In this document: in pieces, positions 31,425-42,300 of the stretch
Numbering within the stretch: position 1 is the first letter of the stretch
Layout of the letters: each line of letters begins with the position of its first letter
Made by a program: the position numbers and the translations under genes
Assembly: GCA_964035575.1 (NCBI GenBank)
Contig: OZ037865.1
Coordinates: 496,001 to 560,000 of the forward strand
Reading direction: 5' to 3'
DNA from: Rhynchopus sp. YZ270_cl-10
Taxonomy: Eukaryota > Euglenozoa > Diplonemea > Diplonemida > Diplonemidae
DNA: 64,000 nucleotides
Notes under the pieces: model-generated
Told to the model about the DNA's origin: nothing
The model's input: only the letters and a program-made list of their open reading frames with translations
Database searches by the model: none

Positions 31425-33165
31425 GGAATGGCTTGAAATACAACGCCCTCTCGTGATAGGACAAATATACGGCAGTGGTGCAACAATCTTCCAAAACTGC
31501 AAAGTTTCCAAAAAATAATGCCACGATGACAAACCCATTTGCTGTAATAACCTGCCTCTCATGCACAGTCACTTCGACACCAAATAAATGGTAGTTGAAT
31601 AGTGCAGACTGATTGAGGGGGTTTTTGCGTTCTGCACAGATGTAGAGTTTGCTAAGGTGGTAACCTAGGTACAACAAAGAGAAGTTGAAAGTACAAATGC
31701 CTTAAAAGAAAGCCTCCTCCTCTGTGCCTTGGTAGCTTGGTAGCCACTGGTGATCCACAAGCCGTAGTGGGTGTCAGCCTTCTTATCAATAACTTCAGTA
31801 CATTCATAAAAAAGAAACGGCAGTCATGGCACCCAAAGGTTCCTGGCGAAGCCAGGAGCAGTGTGGCTCGCCCCGACTATGTGCTGTCTTTTTGGAGACA
31901 GTGTGGCTGATTGCTTGCCAGGTACAGGGTGATTGTAAAAGCGCCTTGAATGCCTGCAGGCTCGTCTTGTGAGGTAGTAATTATTTCTAATGTGCCTCAT
32001 GCACCCATCGCTAGGGATGGGGCTATCTGTGCATCTGTCATGGCCTTTACTGCAAAGGCTTGGGGTGGTTACGACTCTCATGTGGGAGAGAGGTGGAGGG
32101 GGTCGGGGTGAAGTCAACAAAACACGAACACATGAACACATGAACACATGAACACATGAACACATGAACACATGAACACATGAACACATGAACACATGAA
32201 CACATGAACACATGAACACATGAACACATGAACACATGAACACATGAACACATGAACACATGAACACATCAATATCTCTATAGAAGAACATTGTTTCAAA
32301 AAACTGAAAAATAAGACAAGGAAAACATACTGAAAAGAGAAAGTGAAAAAAAATGTTGCTGTGAAGTTGATGACGTGCAGACACCTTTGAGATGCAGGCA
32401 CGTGTTAAAAAATAATAGAGAAAGGTTGGTTAGATGAGTCTAAGCCGCTCTGTGCTTTGGTCACCGAAACGCGTTGCAACAAAATATTTCTTTTTTTGAA
32501 TTTTTGTTCAGAAAATAGGTTCCAAAAAAAATGAAAGAAAGTTGAAAAGTTGAAAGTTGAAGGTGTAAACAGTAACGCCTCTATGGAAGCATATACACCC
32601 TATGAGAGGGAGTAAGACAACTTAAAGATGAATCTGCACCACGTGCGCATACCACATACGTCTTAACCAAGGCGTTCGCCCCGTGGCAAAAGCATTTTTT
32701 TCTTCTTCTGAAGAATTGTTGGAATAGTGTGCAAAGCTCCACTGTCCCTAAAATATTTTTTCGTTTAACTCTTTACGGACCGAGGCCGTTTTGTTGGTGA
32801 TTTGCTATGATTTTCTCTCCCATACGTAAAAATGCGATCCGATACATATTTTTTTGAATGTACCTCGCCGCAATTGAAAGAAAAGCTTATCAGACAACCT
32901 TACGCCTACCCTGCTTCGTCACCTTTAATCACATTCAAAGAAGATGTTTTGGTATGATGGTACTAAGCCTACCCCCTTAGTCACCGATAAAAGAGCGAAC
33001 GAAAAAATACCACACAAAAACTATGTCAATGAAACACTGTTTTTTTTCCTCTTTTCTTTCCACCCGGATAGTCTGTTTTCAACTCTTTCGAGCAAAGTTA
33101 CATGACCGGGTGTGATTCCTCACAAAGCTAAAACTTTGTTGAGTGAAGCTTAAAAAAAAAACGAA
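31425..33165. other. Spacer with 8-bp array and hairpins
   Basis: No gene was recognised. A 250-base moderately GC-rich patch (31790-32070) has short open frames without known motifs. Gamma-type hairpins occur at 32431-32465 and 32950-32990. A delta copy lies at 32711-32745 and a beta-like copy at 32625-32665. Confidence 0.55.
32126..32269. repeat. (GAACACAT)18 minisatellite
   Basis: Eighteen perfect 8-bp units are present. It gives an artefactual CSCVHVFM repeat ORF on the - strand. Confidence 0.97.
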
Positions 33166-33170
33166 ATATT

Positions 33171-34373
33171 TCAGAGAGTCTGTATGATACCTCGGTAGGT
33201 GTGAATTTCCAAGGACGAACCCAGCCGGACAGGAGGCTCCGGAAGCACGGGTGGAGAGAGAGGAGGTGTGACGACAGCGTGCGTTGGGGGTACACTGGGT
33301 GTGAGAAGCGCGCTTAACTGCTTGTCGTAGACGTCGTCTGGGTGTCTTGGCTTATTCGAGGATGTCATGTACACCACTATTGCAGCGAACATCACAACGA
33401 GCCCTCCACCGATGAGGTACAGCACCCACCAAGGAAAGTTCCCAGCATGCGGCTCCTCCAAAGACGATGCGAGCAAGGCTGGCGCCTCGGTCGCAAGCGG
33501 CAGAGGGCTGTGCGTGGGTGGTGCAGGTGTAGGTGGTGTAGGTGGTGTCGCTGTGCGGGGTGTTGTGCGTGTGGGCTGTGCTGTGCGCATGGTTGGCGAA
33601 GCAAGTGGTGCAGGTGTCGGGCTAGCCGTCGGGGTTGTCGGAACCACTGTGGGGACCGTTGGTTGAGAGGTGGAGGTGGGTTCTGCTGTTGGGGTGGCTG
33701 TTGGACCGGCAGTGGGAGTTGCTGTTGGGGTGGCAGTTGGTACGGCGGTGGGTGTTGCTGTCGGGACCGCTGTCGGGATGGCAGTTGGAATAGCAGTCGG
33801 GATGGCTGTTGGTTCAGCGGTTGGCACGGCTGTGGGTATGGCAGTTGGGGTTGCTGTGGGGAGCGCTGTCGGGATTGCTGTTGGACTAGCTGTGGGTCCT
33901 GCTGTCGGGACGACAGTGGGAGTTGCTGTTGGGGTGGCAGTTGGTACTGCTGTTGGGATGGCTGTTGGTATGGCGGTGGGTGTTGCTGTCGGGACTGCTG
34001 TCGGGATTGCAGTTGGAATAGCAGTCGGGATGGCTGTTGGTTCAGCGGTTGGCACGGCTGTGGGTATGGCAGTGGGAGTTGCTGTGGGCAGCGCTGTCGG
34101 GGTTGCTGTTGGAGTGGCAGTTGGTTCTGCTGTAGGAGGTGCTGTCGGACTCATCGTAGGTGCAGCTGTGGGCGTGGCGGTGGGGCTAACTGCAGGCACA
34201 TCTGTCATCGGCACACCCTGCACCGGCGCCAACGTCCCATCTACCGGCACCGGTGGCCTCACCACAAACGGGCTGTCCGTCAATGGTGCTCTAGTCCTAC
34301 CGTTCTGCCCTTGAGCGACCTGCCCTGCACAAACACAAATCTGCAGAAATAAAATTCCCCATGGTGAAATCAT
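33171..34373 (-). CDS. Stalk-only type I membrane protein
   Basis: The chosen start gives 400 residues beginning [20 protein letters not shown], a signal peptide; an upstream open extension lacks one. Almost the whole ectodomain is a PTA-type stalk ([19 protein letters not shown] patterns) followed by proline-rich linker. The membrane span [20 protein letters not shown] shares the FPWWVL opening of the two G8 proteins. A 70-residue proline-rich cytoplasmic tail follows ([14 protein letters not shown]). No globular domain is visible. It probably is a mucin-like surface or wall-associated protein, O-glycosylated on Thr. The shared stalk and span suggest common origin with the G8 proteins. Confidence 0.75.
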   Translation of the reverse strand: MISPWGILFLQICVCAGQVAQGQNGRTRAPLTDSPFVVRPPVPVDGTLAPVQGVPMTDVPAVSPTATPTAAPTMSPTAPPTAEPTATPTATPTALPTATPTAIPTAVPTAEPTAIPTAIPTAIPTAVPTATPTAIPTAIPTAVPTATPTATPTVVPTAGPTASPTAIPTALPTATPTAIPTAVPTAEPTAIPTAIPTAIPTAVPTATPTAVPTATPTATPTAGPTATPTAEPTSTSQPTVPTVVPTTPTASPTPAPLASPTMRTAQPTRTTPRTATPPTPPTPAPPTHSPLPLATEAPALLASSLEEPHAGNFPWWVLYLIGGGLVVMFAAIVVYMTSSNKPRHPDDVYDKQLSALLTPSVPPTHAVVTPPLSPPVLPEPPVRLGSSLEIHTYRGIIQTL

Positions 34374-34584
34374 TGTTAGCCCATAGGGGCCTGTAGGGGT
34401 GTGGTGATCAGTGGCCAGGAAGGGGGAAGAAGAAGCGAGTGGAGAGCGGGAGAAGAAGCTTTTTATTTGTGCAAAGCGCACTGTAGGACCACCCACCCCG
34501 TGTCCCGCCCCCCTACCCTCTTGAACAGTACGTTGCAAACCTTTTAGACATTTTAAAAGTTCGTTTTGTTTTTTGAAAACTTGG

Positions 34585-34592
34585 TTGTATTA
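34585..34592. repeat. 8-bp target duplication, left
   Basis: TTGTATTA precedes the CAGGG end of the hAT-like element and is repeated exactly at 36125-36132. Confidence 0.85.
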
Positions 34593-36124
34593 CAGGGCAC
34601 TAGCTTGGTTTTGGGGAAAATTCCAGAAGTGGGTCGCTTTCCATGAAAGTGGGTCAGCGAGTTTTTTACTACAGAAGATGGTTTAGCGGCGTTCTACGAG
34701 CTATTTTCTCCAATCCCAGCTTGTGGTGGGGGATATTCGCGAAAATGGCCAAAATTCGGTCAAAATTCGGTCAGTGTTGCAGTAATCCTCCGAAATGTGC
34801 TGTTTGCCCGCCTCACTTTGTGGTCTCTCGGAAAACTACCACTGGTATCTGTATGAGTTTCAGAGCTTTCTTCCTCGAGGCAGACTTAAAGAAACTGAAC
34901 CCTTGGTTCAGTTTTTCATGCACCGCCTCACCGCCGTGTAGTCACGGGTGTTTCGGACAGTGTTATTTTGCACGAACGGTCTCATCCAGGGTTTTTTTTG
35001 CGGAGCAAAAAATAGTAATATAATATGGCGCCGCAGGCGAAAAAAAAATAGGGTGCAGTGTAAAAATCTAGCTTTTTACACCACAGAGTCACTCAACGAA
35101 CCCTTTTTTGCGGAGCAAAAAAGGAAAAATGGCGCAGGCAAAAAAATAAAAACAAGATACAGCCTCCCGGGTCCTCCTCTAGACTCTTCCCACGTGCAAA
35201 ACCCTACAGAATTCTCAGATTTTTGGTGGGATGATGGCAGGATGATGGTTTTTGGTCGGGGGGGAAAGCCATTTTCCGTGGGATGATGGATGATGGTTAG
35301 CGTCAGGCCTGAACAGGCTCGGGGGGAGTTCCCTGTAGTCGAGCTCCCAAAATTTTTTTTTCTAAAATCCAAAATCCAATTTTTTTTTTTTTTTTTTCCG
35401 GCTGACCCAGGGTAGTAGCTTGAAAGGTGCACTTTTCAAATGTTGCTGGTTTGCTGGTTTAGAAAAATTTTTTCCCCGGTTGAAAGCGGTCGTCGCGCGC
35501 TTCGCGCGCGCCTCCCTGCCAACCACTAAGTGGAGAGGCAAAGGGTAAATTTTGCGAGACAACAAAGAAAATGGAATATAATCCTGTGTGTACGGCGCTT
35601 GGTCTTGCACCTTCCACTAACCGTACGAAGTCAATACGTCTTCCAGAAGCAGGGGCCGTTGCAACGGTGGGTCATTTTGAAAAAATGGTCAACTTTTTGC
35701 AGCTTTGGTCAAGTTGCATTTGCGGCTGCAAAATGCAAGGGGATTCCCTAAGACATTGTAAACTCTATTTTTTGCGGAGCAAAAAATTAATATAAAGTGG
35801 CGCCGCAGGCGAAAAAAAAATTAGGGCATAGTGCAAAACATGCAGCTTTTTACACCACAGAGTCACTTAATGAACCCTTTTTAGGGGTTCGCTTACGTGT
35901 GAGGCTTTCTTCTGTGAGTGGGAAAGTGATGCGGGGGAGGCGAAAAACTGAATCCCGAATCCCACTTTTTTTTTTTATTTTTCCCCAAACCAGTAAACCA
36001 GCTCGTTCTGGTTTTGAAACCAGTAAAAGTACCCAAGCTATTTCCCTGGGCTGACCCACTTTTTTTTTTTTAAGTACAGGAAGTGGGTCAGCTGACCCGC
36101 TGACCCAGCCAAGCTAGTCCCCTG
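34593..36124. mobile_element. hAT-like non-autonomous transposon
   Basis: The 1532-bp element has 16-bp terminal inverted repeats, CAGGGCACTAGCTTGG and CCAAGCTAGTCCCCTG, matching at 15 of 16 positions, and 8-bp target duplications (TTGTATTA). CAGGG ends with 8-bp duplications are the hallmark of hAT. Subterminal GTGGGTCAGC motifs occur at both ends. The interior has two direct repeats of about 120 bp (34997-35117 and 35768-35884) containing TTTTGCGGAGCAAAAAA, GGCGCCGCAGGCG and ACACCACAGAGTCACT. I see no hAT transposase. It is inserted in a delta hairpin element. A reversed relative lies at 63.2-64.0 kb. Confidence 0.85.
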
Positions 36125-36180
36125 TTGTATTAGTGTAGCCACCCTAGAGTGTGCTCCACTATGCCGCCACCAATACAACC
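36125..36180 (+). repeat. Right part of the delta element split by the hAT-like insertion
   Basis: TTGTATTAGTGTAGCCACCC leads to GTGTGCTCCACTATGCC and CACCAATACAA. Outer arms TTGTATT and AATACAA pair, giving a longer stem than in other copies. Confidence 0.7.
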
Positions 36181-36193
36181 GTTTTTTTTTTTT

Positions 36194-38119
36194 GGGAAAT
36201 AGTCAGATTTACCCTACCCTATTTTGAAAAAGTTCAGACTTGCCCGAAATAAGTTCAGACTTGCCCTAAAAGTGTTTTTAGGGCAAGTCTGAACTTATTT
36301 CGGGCAAGTCTGAACTTATTTTTAGGGCAAACACTTTTTTTAGGGCAAGTCTGAACTTTTTTAGGGCAAGTCTGAACTTTTTTAGGGCAACCCTGCACTT
36401 ATTTATTGGGCAAGCTGGGGGCTCTTGGGTTACAGAGCCCGGCGGTCGTCGTTTTTGCGTTTCTGTTTAGGGCACGTATGGGCTATTCGCGACGAGTCCT
36501 GGTAGTGAAATGAGCAACCTATGGTATGGAGCTTTTTTTCCATGCAACTGAATTTCCTCGTGTCCAGGACACCCCACTTTCCGAGCAAAATTAAATAATG
36601 ACACAAATGGGAGGGGAAAACCCTCTGACCTTTATCATCACTCTAAAAAACTCTCAGGTACCGCACCGCAGTACCGCACCACGATCCGAGACCCGTACAG
36701 AACAGAGACCAGAAAAAAGACTTCCGCACCCAAACGCGACTCCTCATAGAACACGACGTAGTTGTAACAAAAAAAAAATACCGATTACTGCAGTAAGTAC
36801 AAAGCCTTTGGGCGACATTGTACAGGTCCTACATCATGTACGTAAAATTGTCGATACAACCAAAGAAAAGCATAGTGGTGCACCCTCGGGTGTCTGCACT
36901 ACTGCAACAACTATTTCTATAGCTACAGTTTCCCCACCTCTACCTTTAACTTTTTATACGAGGATGTAATTCTCCGGGATTACTCCGCGATTGTCGTCAC
37001 AACAAAAAAGTCCAGAGGACTTGTTGGTCGCCTTACTCATTTGGATCAACGGTATGTATATGCTACTCATTACAATGTTAGCCACTTCTATTGCCAGACA
37101 CCGGGGCAAATAGTAAGTGCAAGAAAACTGCTTTTTGGAAACCAGGAAAACATGATGGACACTCCACTCCACGTGCGGACATGTTTGGCACTTCTGCATG
37201 CGTGCAGTATCCAAATGTGTCCCCGTGGGAACAAAGTGATAAAGATGTGTCCACTGTGTACAGGGAAAAAACTTTGCGCTCCCCCGGACAGTGCACAATT
37301 CAACCCCTTGTTGTGGGTGGTCTTGTTGCCTTTTGGAACAACAACAATTTTTCCACGTTGTTGCATTTTGGCCAGGCATGCTCTTGAAAGCATGACAATT
37401 TGATTGCGTATGGACAAAGCAAATAACCAAGTATGAATTCTGAGTTGAAATGTGAGAGATGTTGTGGGAAGGGGAGTTCGCTCCTTTCAACGATGACCTC
37501 GTTGTTCTTCAATAGGCATGTCTTAACCGACCACATAAATAAAATTGTGCCGGCCTCGAAGGATTCTAAGCAAACCCGCGTGGTAGCTAAACACTGACTC
37601 TCTCTCAATTCAACAAAGAAGGAATACTTGGTAATTTGTGGAGCACCCGTGCATGAAAATTGTAAAACTTTGCGCCCCACGTTGCCCCAGAACACGGCTT
37701 CCTTTGTAACCGGTTCTGGCCCAACGTGGACTGCCTGTTCACCCTTTCCGGGTGGCTGGTGGTTTCTGGCATCAATTTTTGGGCTCCGGCTCGGTTAGGC
37801 ATTTTAGGGCAATAAAACAAGTCATACCACCATACCATGGGGCCCCAAGAGTGCCCCAGCCAAAGTGGCCTGACTTGTTGCCCTAAAATAAGTTCAGACT
37901 TACCCTAAAAATAAGTTCAGACTTGCCCTAAAAAAGTTCAGACTTGCCCTAAAAAAGTTCAGACTTGCCCTAAAAAAAGTGTTTGCCCTAAAAATAAGTT
38001 CAGACTTGCCCTAAAAACACTTTTAGGGCAAGTCTGAACTTATTTTCGGGCAAGTCTGAACTTTTTCATAGGGCAAGTCTGAACTTTTTCAAAATAGGGT
38101 AGGGTAAGTCTGACTATCT

Positions 38120-38122
<3 letters not shown>
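36194..38122. mobile_element. Foldback element C with AAGTTCAGACTTGCCC arrays
   Basis: The ends are GGGAAATAGTCAGA and its near complement TCTGACTATCTCCC, extending into inverted repeats of about 240 bp. These are composed of AAGTTCAGACTTGCCCTA units in both orientations with internal palindromes. The element sits inside a poly-T tract (12 T on the left, more than 50 on the right), so a T-only target duplication is likely but cannot be measured. The 1.4-kb centre has open frames on both strands, none with recognisable transposase motifs. Confidence 0.7.

Positions 38123-38175
<53 letters not shown>
38123..38175. repeat. Poly-T tract of about 53 bases
   Basis: This is a long uninterrupted T run bordering element C, possibly the expanded target site. 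Confidence 0.9.
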
Positions 38176-38178
<3 letters not shown>

Positions 38179-39308
38179 TGTAAAACGGTTGTATTGGTGA
38201 CGGCCTTGAGCATGGCTAATAGGGACCCTTAGGAGGGGTCTCTTTCCTCGCATAAGTTGCTGGTATAAAGGGATACGCAAGGGCCGTATCATCGTTTATT
38301 TTCTTCTTTTTTTCCCCCCACTTTTTACCGAGCAAACGATAGAACAAGAATCACATTGGTCTTACAAAAGTTTAGTCACCAAAAAAAGAGAATGAGGAGA
38401 CTTCAAAAATGAATATGATTTGCATGTACACAACATCTAAAAAAATATTTAGCGAAGTTGAAAGTGCACACCCGCCCCACCGAACAGCAGCGGACGCAAA
38501 AGAAAAAGAAATAAAAAAAAATTGAACACAAAAAAGGTGGGGAAAGTATAGCCACACAAAACGAAAAGAGAGACAAAGAAACCCAACAAGATGAAATATG
38601 CCTCTCGTGCACACACATCTTTACCATTCTTCAAGAGTATCGTTACATAAAAAACAAACAAACTGTGGTTATTAATGCAGGCACCTCCGACTGACCCACT
38701 GTACGATGCCACCCATCCGGATGAAAGTACAAAGTACCCTGCGGCCTACACAACAAATGGTTGTTACAAAATTATCTAAAAACCACCCAAAGGCAAATTT
38801 ACCCACATTACATTACCACGACAACTTTTTTCTCAGAATGACAATGTGTCGAAGTGGGCAAACCCCTTCCCGAATCTTGTTTTCTTACAAGAATATCTCT
38901 GTTCGGTACAACGCTTTCTCCCCCAGGGAAACTCTAACAAAAGAGAAAAAGGTTTGTAAGATAACACCTTAAGCTCTGCTTAAATTATCAAAAATAGAAC
39001 AAAAATAACTATCTTCTCTTGTTGCAATTTCGACATTTTTTTTTTTTCTTCTTTCTTCGTTTTTTGAGCACCACAAAAAAAAAAAAAAAGCACGCGGGAT
39101 TTCCTAGATGAACACATAGCCTCAGAAGGGTTCTGAACAAAAGAAAAATTAAAATGAATATGCTTCGCATCAGACAGAGCATGCAATACACATATTTCTA
39201 GAACAGACAAAAACAACTTTTTTTTTTTAAAGCACCACCAACCTAGCTTTTGAACATCACATTACAAAAACACAAAAAAAATCCCCCAAATTCATCTAAA
39301 AGGGGTAT
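38176..39308. other. Spacer downstream of TOR
   Basis: It holds an alpha-like hairpin (38454-38500), a beta hairpin with AAGATG / CATCTT arms (38587-38620), the longest epsilon repeat (38674-38752) and a weak hairpin near 39148-39185, about 120 bases past the TOR stop codon. No coding sequence was recognised. Confidence 0.6.
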
Positions 39309-42300
39309 TTACCAGAACGCACACCACCCAATGTACGAATTGCACAGGTTTTCCACTCGGGTAGCCTGGTCGATGAGCTTGGAGACCTGCTGCGCAATGG
39401 GGAGGCCTTCGTCTGTTGCAGAAAGACTGACAGAGGGGAAGGTTGCTGCCAGGGGTGAAGAGGTGCCGAGAGGAGATGGCGAGGTTTCCCTGCCTCTCGC
39501 CTCCGCGCTGAGTGCCGCGACTTCTGCGGTTTCGAAATCCTTTCCTTTAAGTTTATCGTCAATACGTTTAAGCAGCTGCACACCCTTATGGGTATCCTGA
39601 GGCCTCTCAATGATCTCCGTCTCATCCCTCGTGGACATTGCAACAAGCTCTCTTTCGTCATCACGCCTGTCTTTCCTTCTAGGCATTGCGTCACCATCGT
39701 CGCTGACATCATCGATATATTCTAGGATCATGTTGTGCCGCATGACAGCATTTTTTTTCGCCATTTTTTCTCTTTCTGCTGCAGTTTCCGCTTGATCATC
39801 AGGTTTTTGCTCTGCACGGAGAATCCGCCATTGGAGTAGGGGGTCGTGAACAAATGCTTCTAGCATAGCCATGACGCTTCCTTTGTGTTCACGGAGAACT
39901 CTCATGACGTTTTCGCAGGTGTGTCGGAAGTTTCCTTCAATGCTGGTTACCTCCATCGCATTGCGTAACATTCTTGTTAACCGGAACGGAATTCTCTCCG
40001 GGAATTTATCTCTCATTGCGGCAACCTCAAAGCAGTCCCCAAAGTCGATGTGCACGACCTTTCCGGTCACCCTTTGGAGCATGAGGTTGTTAGGGTGGCG
40101 GTCTCCGAGGCCAAGGATGTAGCCTACCATAGACATGGTGGCGAGGGATAGGGTGTACGTCGTGCGGCGTTCCAACCAGACCTCTGCCGTGCCGCTTTGG
40201 AACCATAGGACCTTGTAAAGGTCCTGCCCTGTCGTGGAGGACATTGCGTATTCAAAGAGCTCGACCTTGTTGATGAGGGGGAGGATTTCGTATGCGCTTT
40301 CGTGTTGGAAGCAGAGTTGGACCATGTGTTGGTATTCGATGTTGATGCGCATCTTTTTGCGTTCTCTGAATTCACGCACCAAAACGTGCAGCGTATCACA
40401 TCCATCCACCCAGCCTATGAGTCCTGCATTGGAGTTCAAAGGGATGACTGGATAGCGTTGGATTTGAAGGGCGGTTTGCATTGCGGTGGCAGGATCGCTT
40501 CCGAAGAGCGCGTTGACTAGACCAAAGAGTTGCATGACACGTTCGTCGAGGCGGAGGTCTTCGTGGCCTTTCAGGAGGAAGCGGTATTCGGTACCATCGG
40601 AGCCGTGGATGGCGATGCGGCGTGGGCGTTGCTTGCTGACCATGACGTCCATGCGGGGGTTGAAGGATTTGATGCGAATGGCGGTTCTGCTGTGCGGCAG
40701 GCCAGGGACAATGATGTCGAGGTCGCGCGCCTTGTAGAGCAGCGGGCTGCAGTAAGGGAGCTCGAGGAAGGTGAAGTCCTTCTGGAGCGACTTTTTGATC
40801 TTCTTGTAGCTGCTGTAGTAGAGCTCCCAGGCCTGGTGGATGTGCTGGTCGTCCCCGTCGCGGAGGTAGCTTTGGCACCACTCATATGCCTCCTGCAGGT
40901 CGCGGCCGTAGGTCTGTACGAAGGAGGCCTCGCGGAGGGTTTCGATGCGTTCCATCATCTTGTGTAGTGGGAACAGTGCTCGCAGCATGCCTTCGACGTC
41001 CTTGAGAACGAAGTACTGCTTGCTCGCCTCCTCGATGCCTTCGTACCAGAGTTCGTGCCAAATGATGGCAACGCGGATGAGCTCGCTGCTCACAAACTCG
41101 CATTGTTCGACAAGAGAGGCGCTGGTTTCCCTCATAGAGTCAAGCACCTTAGAGGCAGCACCGGTTTTGTTGTCGCGTTTTCCTTCCGATTGGTGCACCA
41201 GATGGACATATGTCGTGCCGGTTGCTGCCTTCGCAGAGACAGTGAGGGCATAGACAAGGGATTGTGGGTATTCTTTGCCAATGCGTGAAAGGAGTTGGCC
41301 AACAAGGCTGGCAACGCGTGGCTCGGTGGTGTTAACGCGTGCAATGATTTGGGGGATGACAAGAAGCCAAAGGTCGAGTTGGACAACCTCAATGCATGTC
41401 TTGACAGCCTGCTCGACACTGGGGTGGCCGCCGTGGATGAACCACAGCCCCAGAAGGCGGAGAATGTCTTGCAGGATGCTGGCATGGCTGGGACCGAGCA
41501 TGATTGACTTTACATAGCCACGAATCGCCGAGGTGATGTGGGTCAGCTGCTGTGCAGAGGCCTCTTCAGACTTTGCAGCTAAGTTCTGGTTCGCCAGGGC
41601 CCAAGCGTGCCATGCACGGTACCAGTTCCTGTCGTACTGCATCGCGCTCTTGTAGAACTCTATCGCAGTATCAGAACTGCTTGGGTCGATCTCAGGGGTC
41701 CAATCCCCAAGCTTCACACAGCACCGTGACAGCAGCTCGTGGTCCTGTCTGTGTCGCCGCTTTTTTAAGAAGCTGACCAGCGTGTTGAGGCAGTGGTAGG
41801 CGTTTTGGCGTTCCCCCACTGCCCAGAGGTGCTTGAAGTACGCAAAGGTGACGCGTGGGTTGTAGCGTGCTGCATCGCGGAGGAGTGCTTCGGGCTCGAG
41901 GTTGTTGGCGTGCTCGTGGCCGAGGAGGAGGAGGAGCGTCTTCTTCTCAAGGCCGTGCTGGCCTTGGTTCCTGCAGAGGCTCACAAATTTGAGCCACGTG
42001 CCGCAATCCTCGACAGGGTCCAACAGCAGCGTGCGGACCTGCAGAATGTCACGCCAGCAGTGCACAGAGTTTGCACACCCACGCAGACGTGTTGTCCAGC
42101 TCGAGAGAAGCAACTGTTTCAACTCAGGTGTTCCGTTGCGTGCGAGTCTGTGGGAAGATAGGCGCGGTGATAGGTGATAGGGCTTATAAGAAAAGAAGGA
42201 TACCAACGAATCACTTTGGACACCATATTTGAAAAAAAGGGGGGAGCATTGACAACAGTACGTTTACATGTACTATACGTACTTTTGCACTTCTCTTTGT

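Noticed and set aside
34643-35023. 126-codon + strand ORF in the hAT-like element
   Set aside because: It includes subterminal repeats and the TTTTGCGGAGCAAAAAA block, and shows no hAT dimerisation or zinc-finger motif.
36598-37838. Open frames in the centre of element C as a transposase
   Set aside because: Frames on both strands are of similar length, lack a DDE or HTH pattern, and have no consistent coding bias. I could not support any.
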